From Strigamia acuminata (Eukaryota > Arthropoda > Chilopoda > Geophilomorpha > Linotaeniidae): a stretch of DNA of 64,000 nucleotides. Location of the stretch: assembly GCA_949358305.1 (NCBI GenBank), contig OX442317.1, positions 9,926,186 through 9,990,185 on the forward strand. The letters are read 5' to 3'. Shown here in pieces: positions 27,657-38,579 of the stretch. Position numbers and translations under genes: made by a program. The notes below the pieces were generated by a model that was not told the origin of the DNA, did no database searches, and was given only the letters and a program-made list of their open reading frames with translations. Positions within the stretch are counted from its first letter, which is position 1, and every line of letters starts with the position of its first letter.

Positions 27657-28914
27657 CGCAGAGACACAAAAATGCTATTCCGGTGAAAATTGCGCGGAGA
27701 AATCACAATTTCGGAAATTATTCCGCACAAACACTTCACTGAAATTCACAACACTTGGTCAAATGTCACCCCCAAAAGTGAAGGCGAAATATACGCAACA
27801 ACCCGGGGAATCTCAATAAGTGAGATTGGATAACCTTTGCTGGCAATTCCCCAACTCTTCCGATCGTAGCACCTAGGCTCGCGGGATGGTTGGGTGGCCG
27901 TGAATAAGCCCAGCAAAGAATACAGTGCCACGTGCCCGACTGGACGTAGGGTGGCACCGATTCTAACAAGGGAAAAAACAAAAACCTTAAAACTATACAA
28001 AGTTTCACGACAAAATAATAAATAAATGTACACTGTCGGTGTGAAGGTGGCTTCCGTGATGAGATCCCACGTCGCAAAACGTTGATCCAGCACGGAAATG
28101 GGCTGACGTGCCTTCTCGTATGCGCACGTCGCACAAAACGAGGGAAAAATGACGGTATTTCACCTCGTCGCCGTCGAAGTAACTCACACGCACGCCGGGG
28201 TGCTAATGTGAGGAGAATCCCTCTCAACTGGTGCACCCTATGTGCAAAACCAGGGTTTCCTCTTGAAATTGTCGGCAAACTCGTCTCGTTTGATAAACGT
28301 TCGCTCGTCGCTCGAAATTCGTCGTAGCGACGTAAATAACGCTTCGAAAATTCCGCCGATTGTCGGTTATCCTTCCCGCGATCGTAATGGTATCCAACGT
28401 TGTTAATTTCCAGCGCTGGATATCCCAAAACTGCTTGAAAACGTCAGTGTTCAAGCGCAGACACGATGAATGATGGCCGCCGCCATCTTGGATTTCATCG
28501 GGCGTGGATTCGTTTGAAAAAATGACTTATTTCGCCAAAAATAAAATCGACAATTGTTCCTACCGTCCTTGGTATCTCGGTTGTTGCTTATTTGAGCACA
28601 CAACCGTCCCGAAATGATCCTACGATGTCTCGAAGCACACACACGGCAATTCGGCTTCGCCGCAACTCGTAATGCACGAGAATGACCGTCGTTTGATCGT
28701 AATACGCCAAAACGTTGACAACGCTTATTTTCGCGTTGAAAGACACAAATAATAGTTCGAAAGTACCCGTACAGTTCTCCGCACACGTTCCAACGACGAT
28801 TACCGCACCGAAAAATTCGTTTTTGCGACGAACTGGGCGGGCGCGACCTTCGCGACTTCACACCGTTGAAAAATGGTCGTGCAACTTTTCAAAACTTCCT
28901 AACAGGATCGTTTT
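27657..28914 (-). other. Long 5' leader of C1
   Basis: About 1.26 kb separates the primer site from the gag-pol ATG, unusually long for copia. Part of it aligns with the C2 leader (49335-50502), including CGCGGGCC/CGCGAGCC blocks and the palindrome ctcaataagtgag. A 220-residue minus-strand frame (27766-28428) lies in it; see the findings. Confidence 0.6.
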
Positions 28915-28917
28915 GAC

Positions 28918-28929
28918 CCTCTGCTACCA
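28918..28929 (-). other. Primer binding site of C1 (initiator tRNA-Met)
   Basis: TGGTAGCAGAGG, two bases inside the 5' LTR, is complementary to the 3' end expected of animal initiator tRNA-Met (CCTCTGCTACCA). Confidence 0.75.
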
Positions 28930-28931
28930 CT

Positions 28932-29425
28932 TGAAGAGACTTGTGGAGAATTTCCTGGCCAGAATCCATGGGAAATAACTGCCAAACGGGTTAAAAATGA
29001 GCGGGATGCCGACAATGCGTCCGCCATCTTTTATTCGTGAGAATCGTAAGAGACAGTACACGGTTGGAGGCTATTTGCCCTCCATCTCAACATAGGATAA
29101 ATCATTGTTACATTATCAATGATTTGTCCTTTACATTCAAAAGGTAAATAAAACACCGGCATTTATAATCGATAAACAAGCGATAATGATAAAACAAGAC
29201 TCACTCTTTCGAGCAGACGATATCGTGGGCGCATGCTATAAAGAATAAAGTATTCAACCGCGGTACGTAACAGGCATTGATAAAAATCGGAATCGGTTGA
29301 AAAACAACATCGGGACATTACATTATAGCATGCTTGTTACACATATTCAGAAAGTGTGTAACTAACAAATCACGCAACACAGAAACAAATGTTTAGGCAC
29401 CACAAAATGGGTTTGCAACCCAACA
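28932..29425 (-). repeat. 5' LTR of C1
   Basis: A 494-bp direct repeat of 22306-22799, with the same termini. Confidence 0.95.
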
Positions 29426-29430
29426 ATATT

Positions 29431-31322
29431 GTCCATCTCCTTGCCGAAGTTGGCAAATGGGAAAATTGAATGAATTACCCAAGTCGATAATAATCAATGA
29501 AGATGATCAAGCATTAATTAATTTTTGTATTAATATGCATGATCCGTCAGGAACCCCTGACGTCGAATTAAGAGCTATGATGGCTAAAAAATTTGAGCTG
29601 CCAACAACAAATGTTTTAATTAAAGCATTTGCAGCTAAAATTGCTAAGCAATTAGAATGTGATCCTCCAACGAGAGATGACATTATTGCAGCGCAAAAAG
29701 CAGACAAATTTTGCCAATATATTCGCAATTACTTATTAAATAAGCAATATCCAAGTTACATAGTAACTCGTCTTCAAAGAAGAAATTTTGAAAGACACGC
29801 GAGTACTTATCTCATTGAAGAAGATATGTTACTCCATTATCATCCTACCTCTACCGATGAATTAGGAGAGGATGGTAGGGCACTTAAAGTTGTTGTGCCA
29901 AGAAAACTGATTTATGAAATCATTTGGTTGATGCACGGACATCCACTGTCCGGCCACCCAGGCATTGCGAGGACAATGTACAGAACTCGAAGAGTTTATA
30001 CCTGGAAAGGTATGAAACGTGATATTACACGTTTTATTCAACATTGTCAAGGATGTCAGGCCTGTAAGCCGAGATCGAAGACAGAAATAGAAGGCGCTCA
30101 AATTGGACCATTTGGACCATTTGACTGCCTCAGTGTGGATTTGTCTGGTCCCAAACCAAGAACCAGAAAAAACAATACCCACATTTGCGTCATCGTAGAT
30201 GTCGCTACACATTGGCCCGAATTATTTCCAATGTGTAATCCAACGGCAATAAAAGTTGCCAACACAATTTATCACTTATCAATGACTTTCGGATTTCCGA
30301 GACAAATCATAAGTGATAATGGACCACAATTTCGATCACAGGTCTATAAAGAATTTTGCAAAAAATTCGACATGTCGCGAACACCGACATCGATTTATCA
30401 TCCACAAAGCAATCCTGTGGAGAGAACCAATCGAGATATTAAATATTTAGTTTCGATTTATTTAGATATTCATGACCAATGGGATGAGTATCTACGCGAA
30501 TTTGCATTCAGTTTGAGAACAACTGTAACAAGAGGCAGAGATTATTCTCCTGCTTTCTTAAATTTTTTCCGAGAATTAAGAATTCCTTGGGATCCAAGAA
30601 TTCCGGAAGGAATTTTGGTCATTGATCCAAAAAATCCGCATTTATATGTTCAGAAATTAGAAGCAATAATTGCAGAGACGTATCAGCATATGATGTCTCA
30701 CGTCTTAGATTTGAGACGCCGTGTCGAAGCTGAAAAATCAGATAAGAAATTCGACAACTTCAGACAAAATGATTTAGTCTGGCGAGAGTCTCATATTCTC
30801 TCAAATGCCGCTAAAGGAATAGCAGCAGGCATTTCACCGAAAAGGAATGGGCCTTATGTAATTGTCAAAAGGTTACAAGGAGGCGCCTTTCAACTTCAAC
30901 GGCTGAGTGATAATAAAATTTATCCAGCTGTTCACGGCACTGAATTAATGCCGTACTTTCCCGTTTTCAACCAAGAAATTTGGCTGGAAGGGGAGGAAGT
31001 GGGTCAAAAAACAAAAAATATTGTTAACACCTTGGATGATGTTGAATTATCCAAAATTCCTGTCGAAAACACGGAATCGAGTGAAAAATCGAAACTCAAA
31101 AATAACGAAGTCGATGAGATAAACCAGCGACTTGAAAATGTTTCTCTTGATGAAAATCTAGAAAAGGAAATGTTTTTAGAAAAAGAGAAAATTTCAAACA
31201 AAGAAGAAAATAACTCATCTGACATTGGAGACGATGCGGATGACAATCTAAACAAGTTGGATTGTACTTCGCGAAAGTCAAAGTACAACTTGAGATCTCG
31301 CGTTCCGCGAGTCAAGACATAG
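29431..31322 (+). pseudogene. pol: gypsy element B pol, 3' part (integrase)
   Basis: This is the remainder of pol beyond C1. The frame runs on from the 5' part once C1 and one target duplication are discounted. It has the HHCC integrase finger (HGHPLSGHPG, HCQGCQACK), the DDE core (VDLSGP, SDNGPQF, and E in NPVERTNRD), a GPY-like stretch (RNGPYVIVKRLQGG) and an acidic C-terminal tail. The first in-frame ATG after the junction is at 29457. It cannot be expressed as part of Pol while C1 is present. Confidence 0.9.
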
Positions 31323-31374
31323 CGCTGACTTTCACCTTTTGGGTTTACCCAAAAGATCCGAGAGAGCAATCTCG

Positions 31375-31438
31375 TGACGTCATTCGTAGTCCACACTCGA
31401 ATGACAACGTTCACAATGCGTTATAATTTGTGACGTCA
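31375..31438 (+). promoter_or_regulatory. Paired CRE palindromes upstream of B ORF3
   Basis: TGACGTCATTCG occurs twice (TGACGTCA at 31375-31382 and 31431-31438), with a TATA-like gttataattt just before the second. They lie between the pol stop and the first candidate ORF3 exon, as an internal promoter would. The same CRE core is in the LTR promoter of element A. Function is inferred. Confidence 0.4.
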
Positions 31439-31664
31439 TTCGGTGTCACCGAAACAAGTTCGTTTCTCCAATCAACGAACTTAGCCACTTTTCCGATAAG
31501 TTTTGAAGTGGATGCATCGACTCCGATACCACACGACAGTTTTTATTGATTCAGCAAACTGTAAGTTATTTTTCTGAAAGAAAAATTCGATAGATATATT
31601 TAATATAGTTTATTACTTCTTTCTAGCCGAAAGAATTTCTTTTTCGACGCGAAAAAGAAAACGA

Positions 31665-34162
31665 ATGGCAGACGACGAAGTCAACCTCCATGCGGATGAC
31701 GAAATGCCGATGGAAGGAGCCGGTAACGATGTCCAATTATCGTTACAAGAGAGGGTAAATTACTAAAATAATTTTCACTTGGTGTTTCAGTCAGAAAAAT
31801 TGAGAAAATTCACTTTTTCTGACTTCAAACACAAGCCGCTAAAAAATAAAAATGGCGGCTATAAAAGTCACGTGCTTCAAGCATGTGCGAAGGGAGTTGC
31901 CATGACAACCAACATCCCTTAGTGGCTCACTGCCACAAGCGCTAAGCTTAAAAAATATTTCAAATAAGAAATTATTTGTTTATTTTTAAATAAACTAATT
32001 TATTTATTTTTCTTCGAATATAGATCGAGAGGGATCGAGAAACGCCATTCGCGCTTCCCGATCACGTGCCGACTCAGCACCCGCTGATTTTTCGGGCGGC
32101 GTTGCCCGAAAAAATCAGAAGACTGAAGACGGCAAACAACACGTGGTGGAAGTTGCGCCACGACTTCTCGAAGTCCGCCCTGCAAGGTCTTGGAGCAAGA
32201 GGCCGGTTCATCGAGCGCCTTCACGTCGACGGAGTTGACGAAATCGAGTGGACGCTCGACGAGAGCCCCCCAGGACCGCTTGCAGCAGAGTTGTTGCACA
32301 ACCAGTGGCCAGTGACGCCACGAGAGCGTCACGAGCGCAGAAGAGCGCTAAAGAGTACCGGAATTAATTACGGTGCTCTCACCCAATTGAGGAAGAACCT
32401 CAAAACGACACAACGCGAAGTCGTGCAACGGTACCGCAAGTCCGTTCGTGACGGGAACCCGCAATTTCCCGCCACACAAACCGAGCTCCATCAGTTGGCG
32501 CTCGCCGGGTGTTTTAACGATTTTCCGGGATTCTTCCCGTCGAAAGCACTCCGAGCTGCCGCAGTGCAGCTTCGCGTCAACGAAAATCGACAACTGGCTC
32601 AAGCACACGAGGCAGAGGAGCAAGCGCGTTGCGCTCTCCCTTTTTATCGAGAAGATGAAATTCCGGCCCCAGCGGCCATCAATCCTCCGCCGCAAGACGA
32701 GGATTTGAGGGTGGGGCAACTCCCTCCGCCGGTTCCAGTCCGACCAATGTTCCGCGAGTCAAGCCGCGATCGGGAAGAACGACAGAGGCGATCGCGCCCA
32801 TATTCGACTGAAGCACCACCACCACGCCCGCTGTCACGACGAGGACGGACCCCAGAGTCATTCGGCTCGTCGTCTTCGATAAGTTTCGAATCGGACTCCA
32901 CGATTAAGTCCGCACGCAGTAGTCGAACCGCCTCCACGTCCAAAGTGGACAACCCGGCTACTCCATACGCCATGAGACGTGTCGTCGGTGATATCTCTCC
33001 CGACTGTAGCGTGCCAGTACCTGGACACGCTAGCCGCTTGCCCGAACATGGATATGTTTCCCGCTTGCCGGCTGGAGTTAGCAACCTGCAACTCCGGCCA
33101 TTTTTTAGTGAGTCATTCGGACCACAATGGACCTGCTACGAGCAGCAACCCATTAGAGCGCAGCAGGAAGTGCTCCAGAAGCTGGACGCATACCAAAGCG
33201 CCCAGATCGCCGAGTCGCAGAAGGACTGGCAGAGACTAGCTGAAAGGCTAGAACTCTCCGACATCAATACCATTGATGATCCCCGCCTGATGGATTTTCA
33301 GCGTCAGCTAATTCCGGGGATGACTAGGGTGTTGTACCCTGGTGTTCTTCCTTCGCCAGGACAGGCGTTAGCGGCCATTACGTACCTTTGGACCGCGCCG
33401 ATGGGCCTGTCGGAGAAGAAAGTCGAGCTGTGGTACCACCTCCGGCTCGACCCGCCTACGATCTTAGCCGAGCTAATAAAGCAAGTCGTAGCAAACGGTG
33501 AGACCGAAGAAGAGGCCGCCGTTCGGTTGCGAACCGAGTGGTCCTTTGCGAAGGCCACGGCGCGAATAGCCGGAAGACCACCGCTTCCAGTTACAAGCGC
33601 CACAGCAGCTGCGTCACTGGCTGTTTTTCAGTCGGCCCAAGAAGGCGCTGGATGTTCGTTTTGGCCGGAGAACGCCGGAAGTTCTCAAACTCCAGCCGGA
33701 GTTCAACGGGCAGTCGAACCCCGTAAGCTCACCGGAGTTGGTCGAGCGCAGGGACGAGGCGTCACACCCTCGTCAACCTCCGCACCCGCGTTGGTTTTCT
33801 TGGGCTCGCCGAGCCATTTCGACGATGCCTCGACGGAAGACTCACGTCCACCGCCGCCGCCGCCGCCAGCCAAGCCGGAGACGAAGGTCAAGCCGCTGAA
33901 GAAGGAGTCGGCTTTCAAGACCCTGATGCGCCTGTATCCGCACTTCTATTTGACGCCGGATACAAGAACACTGCTGAGCAACAACCACAAGTTGTCGAGG
34001 CAGGTGTTTATGTGGCTCGAAGACCACATTCGGGTGTTAAGCCCACCATCAGTGCTCCACGATCGACTCCTGAGAGCACGATTGGCGCCAGAGGATCCCA
34101 TAGAGTTTGCGGCGCTAGGATTTTTCAACCGAGCGAACTCGGCAAGAATCATCCAGGTTTAG
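31665..34162 (+). CDS. ORF3 of gypsy element B, two coding exons, unknown function
   Basis: Coding exons 31665-31754 and 32024-34162 are inferred. A short exon opens with ATG (31665) and ends at a GTAAAT donor. A second exon follows a pyrimidine-rich acceptor (cttcgaatatag, 32012-32023) and continues in phase to a stop at 34162, for about 742 residues. A non-coding exon may precede, with donor GTAAGT at 31561 and acceptor tttctag at 31620-31626. The protein is Arg/Pro/Ser-rich, with a charged N-terminus, a helical middle (WTAPMGLSEKKVELWYHL), a proline run and a C-terminal module shared with element A ORF3 (MRLYPHFYLTPDTRT, LHDRLLRARLAPEDP). No signal peptide, membrane helix or Env feature is seen. 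It could be a captured host gene or an accessory gene of this gypsy lineage. Confidence 0.6.
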
Positions 34163-34361
34163 CTTCATGTCAACCCTGGAATGGTCTCCGGACCAAACGC
34201 AGGTCGCGACCTGTGTACGGTTAACGAGCGGTCCAACCCGAGGGACGACACCACGGATATGATGCGCCCGTTGACGCCTGAGCGAACTCAGAACATGGAC
34301 GAATCATAAATTGGTTCGTTCATTTTCTCTCCATGTAAGATTCGTCTTAAATGGGGGGATG
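34163..34361 (+). other. Element B 3' untranslated region and polypurine tract
   Basis: Non-coding sequence ends in atggggggatg (34351-34361) directly before the 3' LTR, a plausible plus-strand primer tract. Confidence 0.6.
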
Positions 34362-35344
34362 TGTGGTGATCTCAAAATATTCACCAACTTAGAAGATAAA
34401 ATTAATTGTCTTCTAATTAATTTGACTGTGGCACACGCCAAGTCAGATCATGTGACCGAGGGGAGAAATCCTCTCTAGGCACATATCACCCCAGGTTGTC
34501 CGGGGTGAAAACGGTTATTAGCCGTTATGGTGCAATATGGTGTAATAACCACTAGTTGCACCCATTTGAGCTAAGTGCGCAGGTTTTCTGCGCAATATTG
34601 AAGCGTGCTGGGCTCGCGTCTTGGCTCAAATCGGGACTCTGAAAAATACAACAACAACCTCAACATCACTGCTTTTGCTCCTGAAAGAAAAGTATTGATA
34701 GAGGACCGTTGTAACTCAGTTTCACCTGCTATCTTTGTGCCACCCAAAGCACAAAGCCAGCAATTCAGCTTGAATTAGCCGTCGCTAATTCCAGCTATCG
34801 TAACGAAGAGAAGTTTCCCGACGATCGTGAACCATCGCCGTCGCTGTTGCGCGAACGACAGCCACCGCCATCGTACGAGAGCCGGACGCCTACAGCCGTC
34901 AACCACCGCCGCCGAGCCGTCGCACGAGCCGTAGAAGAAACCCACGAGAACCATCGTCTTCGACCATCGTTCGTGAGTTTGCCGAAAACGAAGACATTTG
35001 CCTTCGCTCAACAACATCGCGTTGTTTAAGCGCCATTTCTGACGCTTTGTAGCTTGCAACAGTCGTTGCAAGCCCTTCCTTTGTTTCATTGTTTCCCGCT
35101 CATTTTATTCTTGCGACTTGTCGCATTTCGTGATATTCATAATCATTATTAATATATATTGTAATTTAAACCGAATAAATAATTGTGTGATTTTTATTAC
35201 CATAATAAACTGTCTTTTTATTCCTATTTTCGTAAACTTAACCCTAGACAAGTTTCGGCCGCGATATAAGTCTTGTTAAGCATTCACCTGCGGTTTCGTG
35301 CTTATTTATTAGAAATAAGTGCGATAATAACCCGGATCGCAGCA
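34362..35344 (+). repeat. 3' LTR of element B
   Basis: A 983-bp direct repeat of 15833-16815. No difference was noticed by eye. Confidence 0.95.
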
Positions 35345-36057
35345 AACCCAAGAAATTTAAGCGACTGTCATACACTATGAGCACTAATATTAATTCTAAC
35401 CTTCTTTAACTCACTTTCCATTTTATTTAGCAAGGCAAATCTCATTTATTTACAGATTTTTCTAAGGTAACTATCTTGACGTCGTGAATTAGATTTTGGA
35501 CGACCAGACTGTTTCACATTTTAACTGTTCCTGTGCATCCAACTTTCTTTATTACGTATTGAATGGGTGTTTTAAGCATTCTAAGTTGCTTTGAAATGGT
35601 TTTCTGGGATATTTTGTTCTTGTGCAGAAAGATAATTCGGTATTTTAGGTCATCTGAGAGTTCCTTGGTTTTGGCCATGATGGCAGTGAAATGAAGTCAT
35701 CAAATGATGGTCAGTTATGAATATTGTTGACATCATTCAGATAAGCAATGAAATTTGTATAAAAATTGCATTGTTACATCTCATTCTGTGACAAAAGTGG
35801 TCTGGTCTAATATTTTTGTCCAGAGAACAAGGCGGTCTAATAATTTTGACCAGAGTGAGATTTTTTCAAATCAACTTTCTTGGGGTTTAATTTGCTATTT
35901 TTATAAGTTTATTTTGTTTGTTTTGTAGAGGGAAAACAGGTCTTTCCAGTGCATTTTTATTTTTGTATCTATCATTTACCACTCCAAAGTTATTGGGTGA
36001 AGAATAAAATTTTGTGTTGATTTGCTGGTGTGGTCTAATACTTTTGGCCATGGGTTG
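35345..36057 (-). mobile_element. Tc1-like element, right arm (inverted copy of the left arm)
   Basis: Reading on the minus strand from 36057, the sequence repeats the left arm from its terminus (caacccatggccaaaagta) through the transposase ATG (35678) and helix-turn-helix coding region to where B begins. A TA (36058-36059) follows. The transposase frame is broken by a lost A and a premature stop. A normal Tc1 would have the transposase 3' half here; instead the 5' half is duplicated and inverted. Confidence 0.8.
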
Positions 36058-36061
36058 TATA

Positions 36062-36350
36062 CTCTGACTTGTGAGTCTATGCAACGTTATCCTAATTCAA
36101 GCCGTATTACGTCTAACTGTGGAGTGTGCTCTACTACGCAGAAAAGTAGTTCTGTTTATTTCCAATTAATTTTAAAAAAGTGATTAGAATGATAGATTTT
36201 ATTTATTTCGTAATAAAATATTTATTTAATTTGCTAAACCTGCTGTTGTGTTTGTTTTTATTCAATAAATTTTGGTGTTATGGGCTACTTTTTTGTGCCA
36301 TTACACCAGTGATGCGGCTTGAATTAGGACAACGTTGTATCGGCTCAGAG
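36062..36350. mobile_element. MITE, 289 bp, TA duplication
   Basis: The termini ctctgacttgtgagtctatg and, inverted near 36310-36350, cggcttgaattaggacaacg form diverged TIRs of about 50 bp. They are flanked by TA (36060-36061, 36351-36352). The Tc1 element sits in its left TA. Confidence 0.6.
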
Positions 36351-36559
36351 TATAGCCAGCCTTGTTCTCGGCGACGAGAGCTATCTAATGCACTTTTCGG
36401 ATTCGTAGTCCGTCCACTGGTTTCAGAGGTGAGACAAACAGAGAGACAATCAGACAGAACTCTTCACGATTAATGTAATAATTAATTGTCTATAGACAAA
36501 AAATTCTTTTTAATAATTGCAATATTAATTCTTGACAAATGTTCTGCATTGTATACATC

Positions 36560-36829
36560 TTACTTAATTTTGAAAATTAGTTTTATTACCCAAAATAAGA
36601 TTTTAAATGGAAGAAGCGTAAGTTTAATCGGGATAAGTATAGGACTTAGTAAAATGTTAAGAACAACTTTAACAAGTTTACCAATCAGTTTAACCCCTGT
36701 TTCTTTTTCTTTTTTTCCCTTTTCTCTTTTTCCTTCTTGTTCTTCAGCAATGTCAGTTGATGCTTCAGCAGCAATGGCTGCAACTAGCATCATGACCACG
36801 AATAGGACTAGCTGTTTTTTCCAATCCAT
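36560..36829 (-). CDS. Small secreted hydrophobic peptide P1
   Basis: 89 residues. A signal peptide (about 1-21, MDWKKQLVLFVVMMLVAAIA) is followed by an acidic, then Lys/Glu/Gly-rich linker (about 25-47). The C-terminal half is alternately aliphatic and Lys/Pro (NILLSPILIPIKLTLLPFKI), ending in IKLIFKIK. It is a clear paralogue of P2 and P3 in signal, linker and repeat, in promoter, and in 3' flank. The amphipathic Pro-hinged helices suggest a membrane-active peptide, but that is inference and I do not recognise the family. A TATA box lies about 45 bp upstream. Confidence 0.8.
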   Translation of the reverse strand: MDWKKQLVLFVVMMLVAAIAAEASTDIAEEQEGKREKGKKEKETGVKLIGKLVKVVLNILLSPILIPIKLTLLPFKILFWVIKLIFKIK

Positions 36830-36870
36830 TTTGAGAAAGAGAAACCTGAAAACAAAAGGAAGGCTGACAT

Positions 36871-36962
36871 TATAAAATGAGCAACGAGAGATCTTGGCAA
36901 TTCGTCTCCGAACTTCTAACTTTTGTTCTTGATTAATGAAAACATTCTAAATGTATGCAAAT
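36871..36962 (-). promoter_or_regulatory. P1 promoter block
   Basis: On the minus strand: octamer ATTTGCAT (36955-36962), a conserved tccg/cggag segment, the block ttgccaagatctctc (36886-36900) and TTTTATA (36871-36878), then the ATG at 36829. The same order and spacing recur at P2 and P3. Confidence 0.6.
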
Positions 36963-37539
36963 CGAGTTCTTAACTCCTACGTTAAGATTGCATATTGCAT
37001 ATGCACTCACCTGCTATCAATTTGGCACAATGATTGCAGATACAGTCAGTGAAAGTTAATTTATAAATGTGTGATGTGTGTGACTGCAGGCGTCATTACA
37101 TCACGTGATTCATACGTTTTCACCATGAAATGTATACTTGCGAATAATACTTCTTTTTCTGGATATTGAGTTATTGATAGACATGTGTGACCATGGCCAT
37201 GTCAAGTCAAATAAAGAGATCGAGAAATTAGATGTGTAGGTAACAATAGTTGAGTAATAAATAATACAAAAGCATACAGTATTGACATTTTTATATTTCG
37301 CCACGTGAAAACAATTTTTAAAATAGATTTTACTAAACGCAGTCAAATCGCAAAAGCTGTACATTAAAATGGCAGAAAGGCAGATGTAGATACTACGACA
37401 AAAAGACAGAAGTAGTGCTAAAATAACATTCGAGTTACGAACTTTCACCGATATGAACTTAAAATCTTGCGGCAGCGCATAAGTTACAGTCAGTTCAGAA
37501 AGTTTGGAATAATCCAAATTTTCATGAGCACATCAATTA

Positions 37540-37945
37540 CCATGTTTACATGTACTCACTTATCCAGATAAGTGAAAATGCGAATACCGGTATTACTTTT
37601 GTGGAAAACTGCATGCGTTTACAAAGAATCAGTTTTCTAACAAAGGTGACGTCATAAGACGTTTTTAACTCTCTGTTAAACTTGTGCATTTCACAATGCA
37701 CTGCGCAGAAACAACATGTCACAGCATTGTTGTGACATCAGCTTTTCTAGATACGTAATGAGTGGGTGTTGACATTGCAAATGGCAATGCGCAAAACACC
37801 CAAAATCTACCTCAAACAAGTGGATATTAGTTTTTCAGAAAAGTTTGACTTTTCTGGAAAACTGATTTGTTTACATGATCAGTTTTCCAGAAAAGTAAAT
37901 TTCGCATTTTCACTTATCTGGATAAGTGAGTACATGTAAACATGG
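37540..37945. mobile_element. Nested MITE, 406 bp, TA duplication
   Basis: The termini ccatgtttacatgtactcac and the complement at 37920-37945 are nearly perfect TIRs over about 45 bp. They are flanked by TA (37538-37539, 37946-37947). It lies inside the left arm of the larger MITE. Confidence 0.8.
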
Positions 37946-38435
37946 TACTTGTTTGAAGGCATTTTGTTTCATGTTTGAGTCTCCAAATTTTCCCAGGATT
38001 ATTTAGACCCAAAAAAAACATGATTTTATCACTAAAGCAAACACCTTCCCATTGTTCAACTATGAAATGCTTATATTTTTAGTCCTAAATAATGATGAGT
38101 AGATTTGGAAACTCAAACATGAAATTAGCCACCCAGATGGCTTACAACAAACTGTAAAAATTTCTGCTGAAGTAATGATGCGGAGCTGTGTTGATTATAA
38201 TGACACAAGGGGCTTGTGTTTCATCTGAGGAGGTGTAAATTCCGACGATAAATGCAAAATTTTTGAAAATTTTTCATCCCAATAGCTGAAAATCAGTTGT
38301 TTGCCTGCACCTAAGGTAATAGATTTTGCTACAAAAACTCACATTACATGTAAAGAGCCATGTAAATATGACATGATTTGATGGTGGGATCAACTTATAA
38401 TGAATCTGTAGGCATGTCATTAAGCATTAAAAATA

Positions 38436-38579
38436 ATTATTCCAAACTTTTTGAACATGATTTTTATTATTCCAAACTTTTTGAACATGATTTTTATTAT
38501 TCCAAACTTTTTGAACATGATTTTTATTATTCCAAACTTTTTGAACATGATTTTTATTATTCCAAACTTTTTGAACACT
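38436..38579. repeat. 30-bp tandem repeat (5 copies) resembling the host MITE's TIR
   Basis: Units of the form attattccaaactttttgaa plus catgattttt repeat exactly every 30 bp. The core ATTATTCCAAACTTT.TGAAC is the same as in the right terminus of the enclosing element. Confidence 0.9.

Larger units (their letters stand above)
22306..29425 (-). mobile_element. Complete Ty1/copia retrotransposon C1, nested in element B pol
   Basis: 494-bp LTRs (22306-22799 and 28932-29425), seemingly identical, are flanked by the duplication atatt (22301-22305, 29426-29430). One intact 1612-residue gag-pol frame lies on the minus strand, with a polypurine tract (gcaaagggggat) and a tRNA-iMet-type primer site. 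It is the youngest layer of the nest and looks autonomous. Confidence 0.96.
15833..35344 (+). mobile_element. Ty3/gypsy LTR retrotransposon B (about 12.4 kb without its nested insert)
   Basis: Direct 983-bp LTRs at 15833-16815 and 34362-35344, apparently identical, are flanked by the duplication aacc (15829-15832, 35345-35348). Gag, pol and a spliced-looking ORF3 lie in order on the plus strand. Copia element C1 splits pol. B is a distant relative of element A: it shares primer site type, LTR termini TGTGGTGAT, gene order and ORF3 module. Confidence 0.95.

Noticed and set aside
31665-34162. ORF3 of B as an envelope gene
   Set aside because: No signal peptide, cleavage site or transmembrane segment, and the composition is Arg/Pro/Ser-rich.
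36486-36875. Plus-strand 129-codon frame over P1
   Set aside because: It is the complement of P1. The minus-strand frame has the signal peptide, promoter and two paralogues.
38436-38579. CRISPR-like array
   Set aside because: The 30-bp units are contiguous without spacers, and the genome is eukaryotic.
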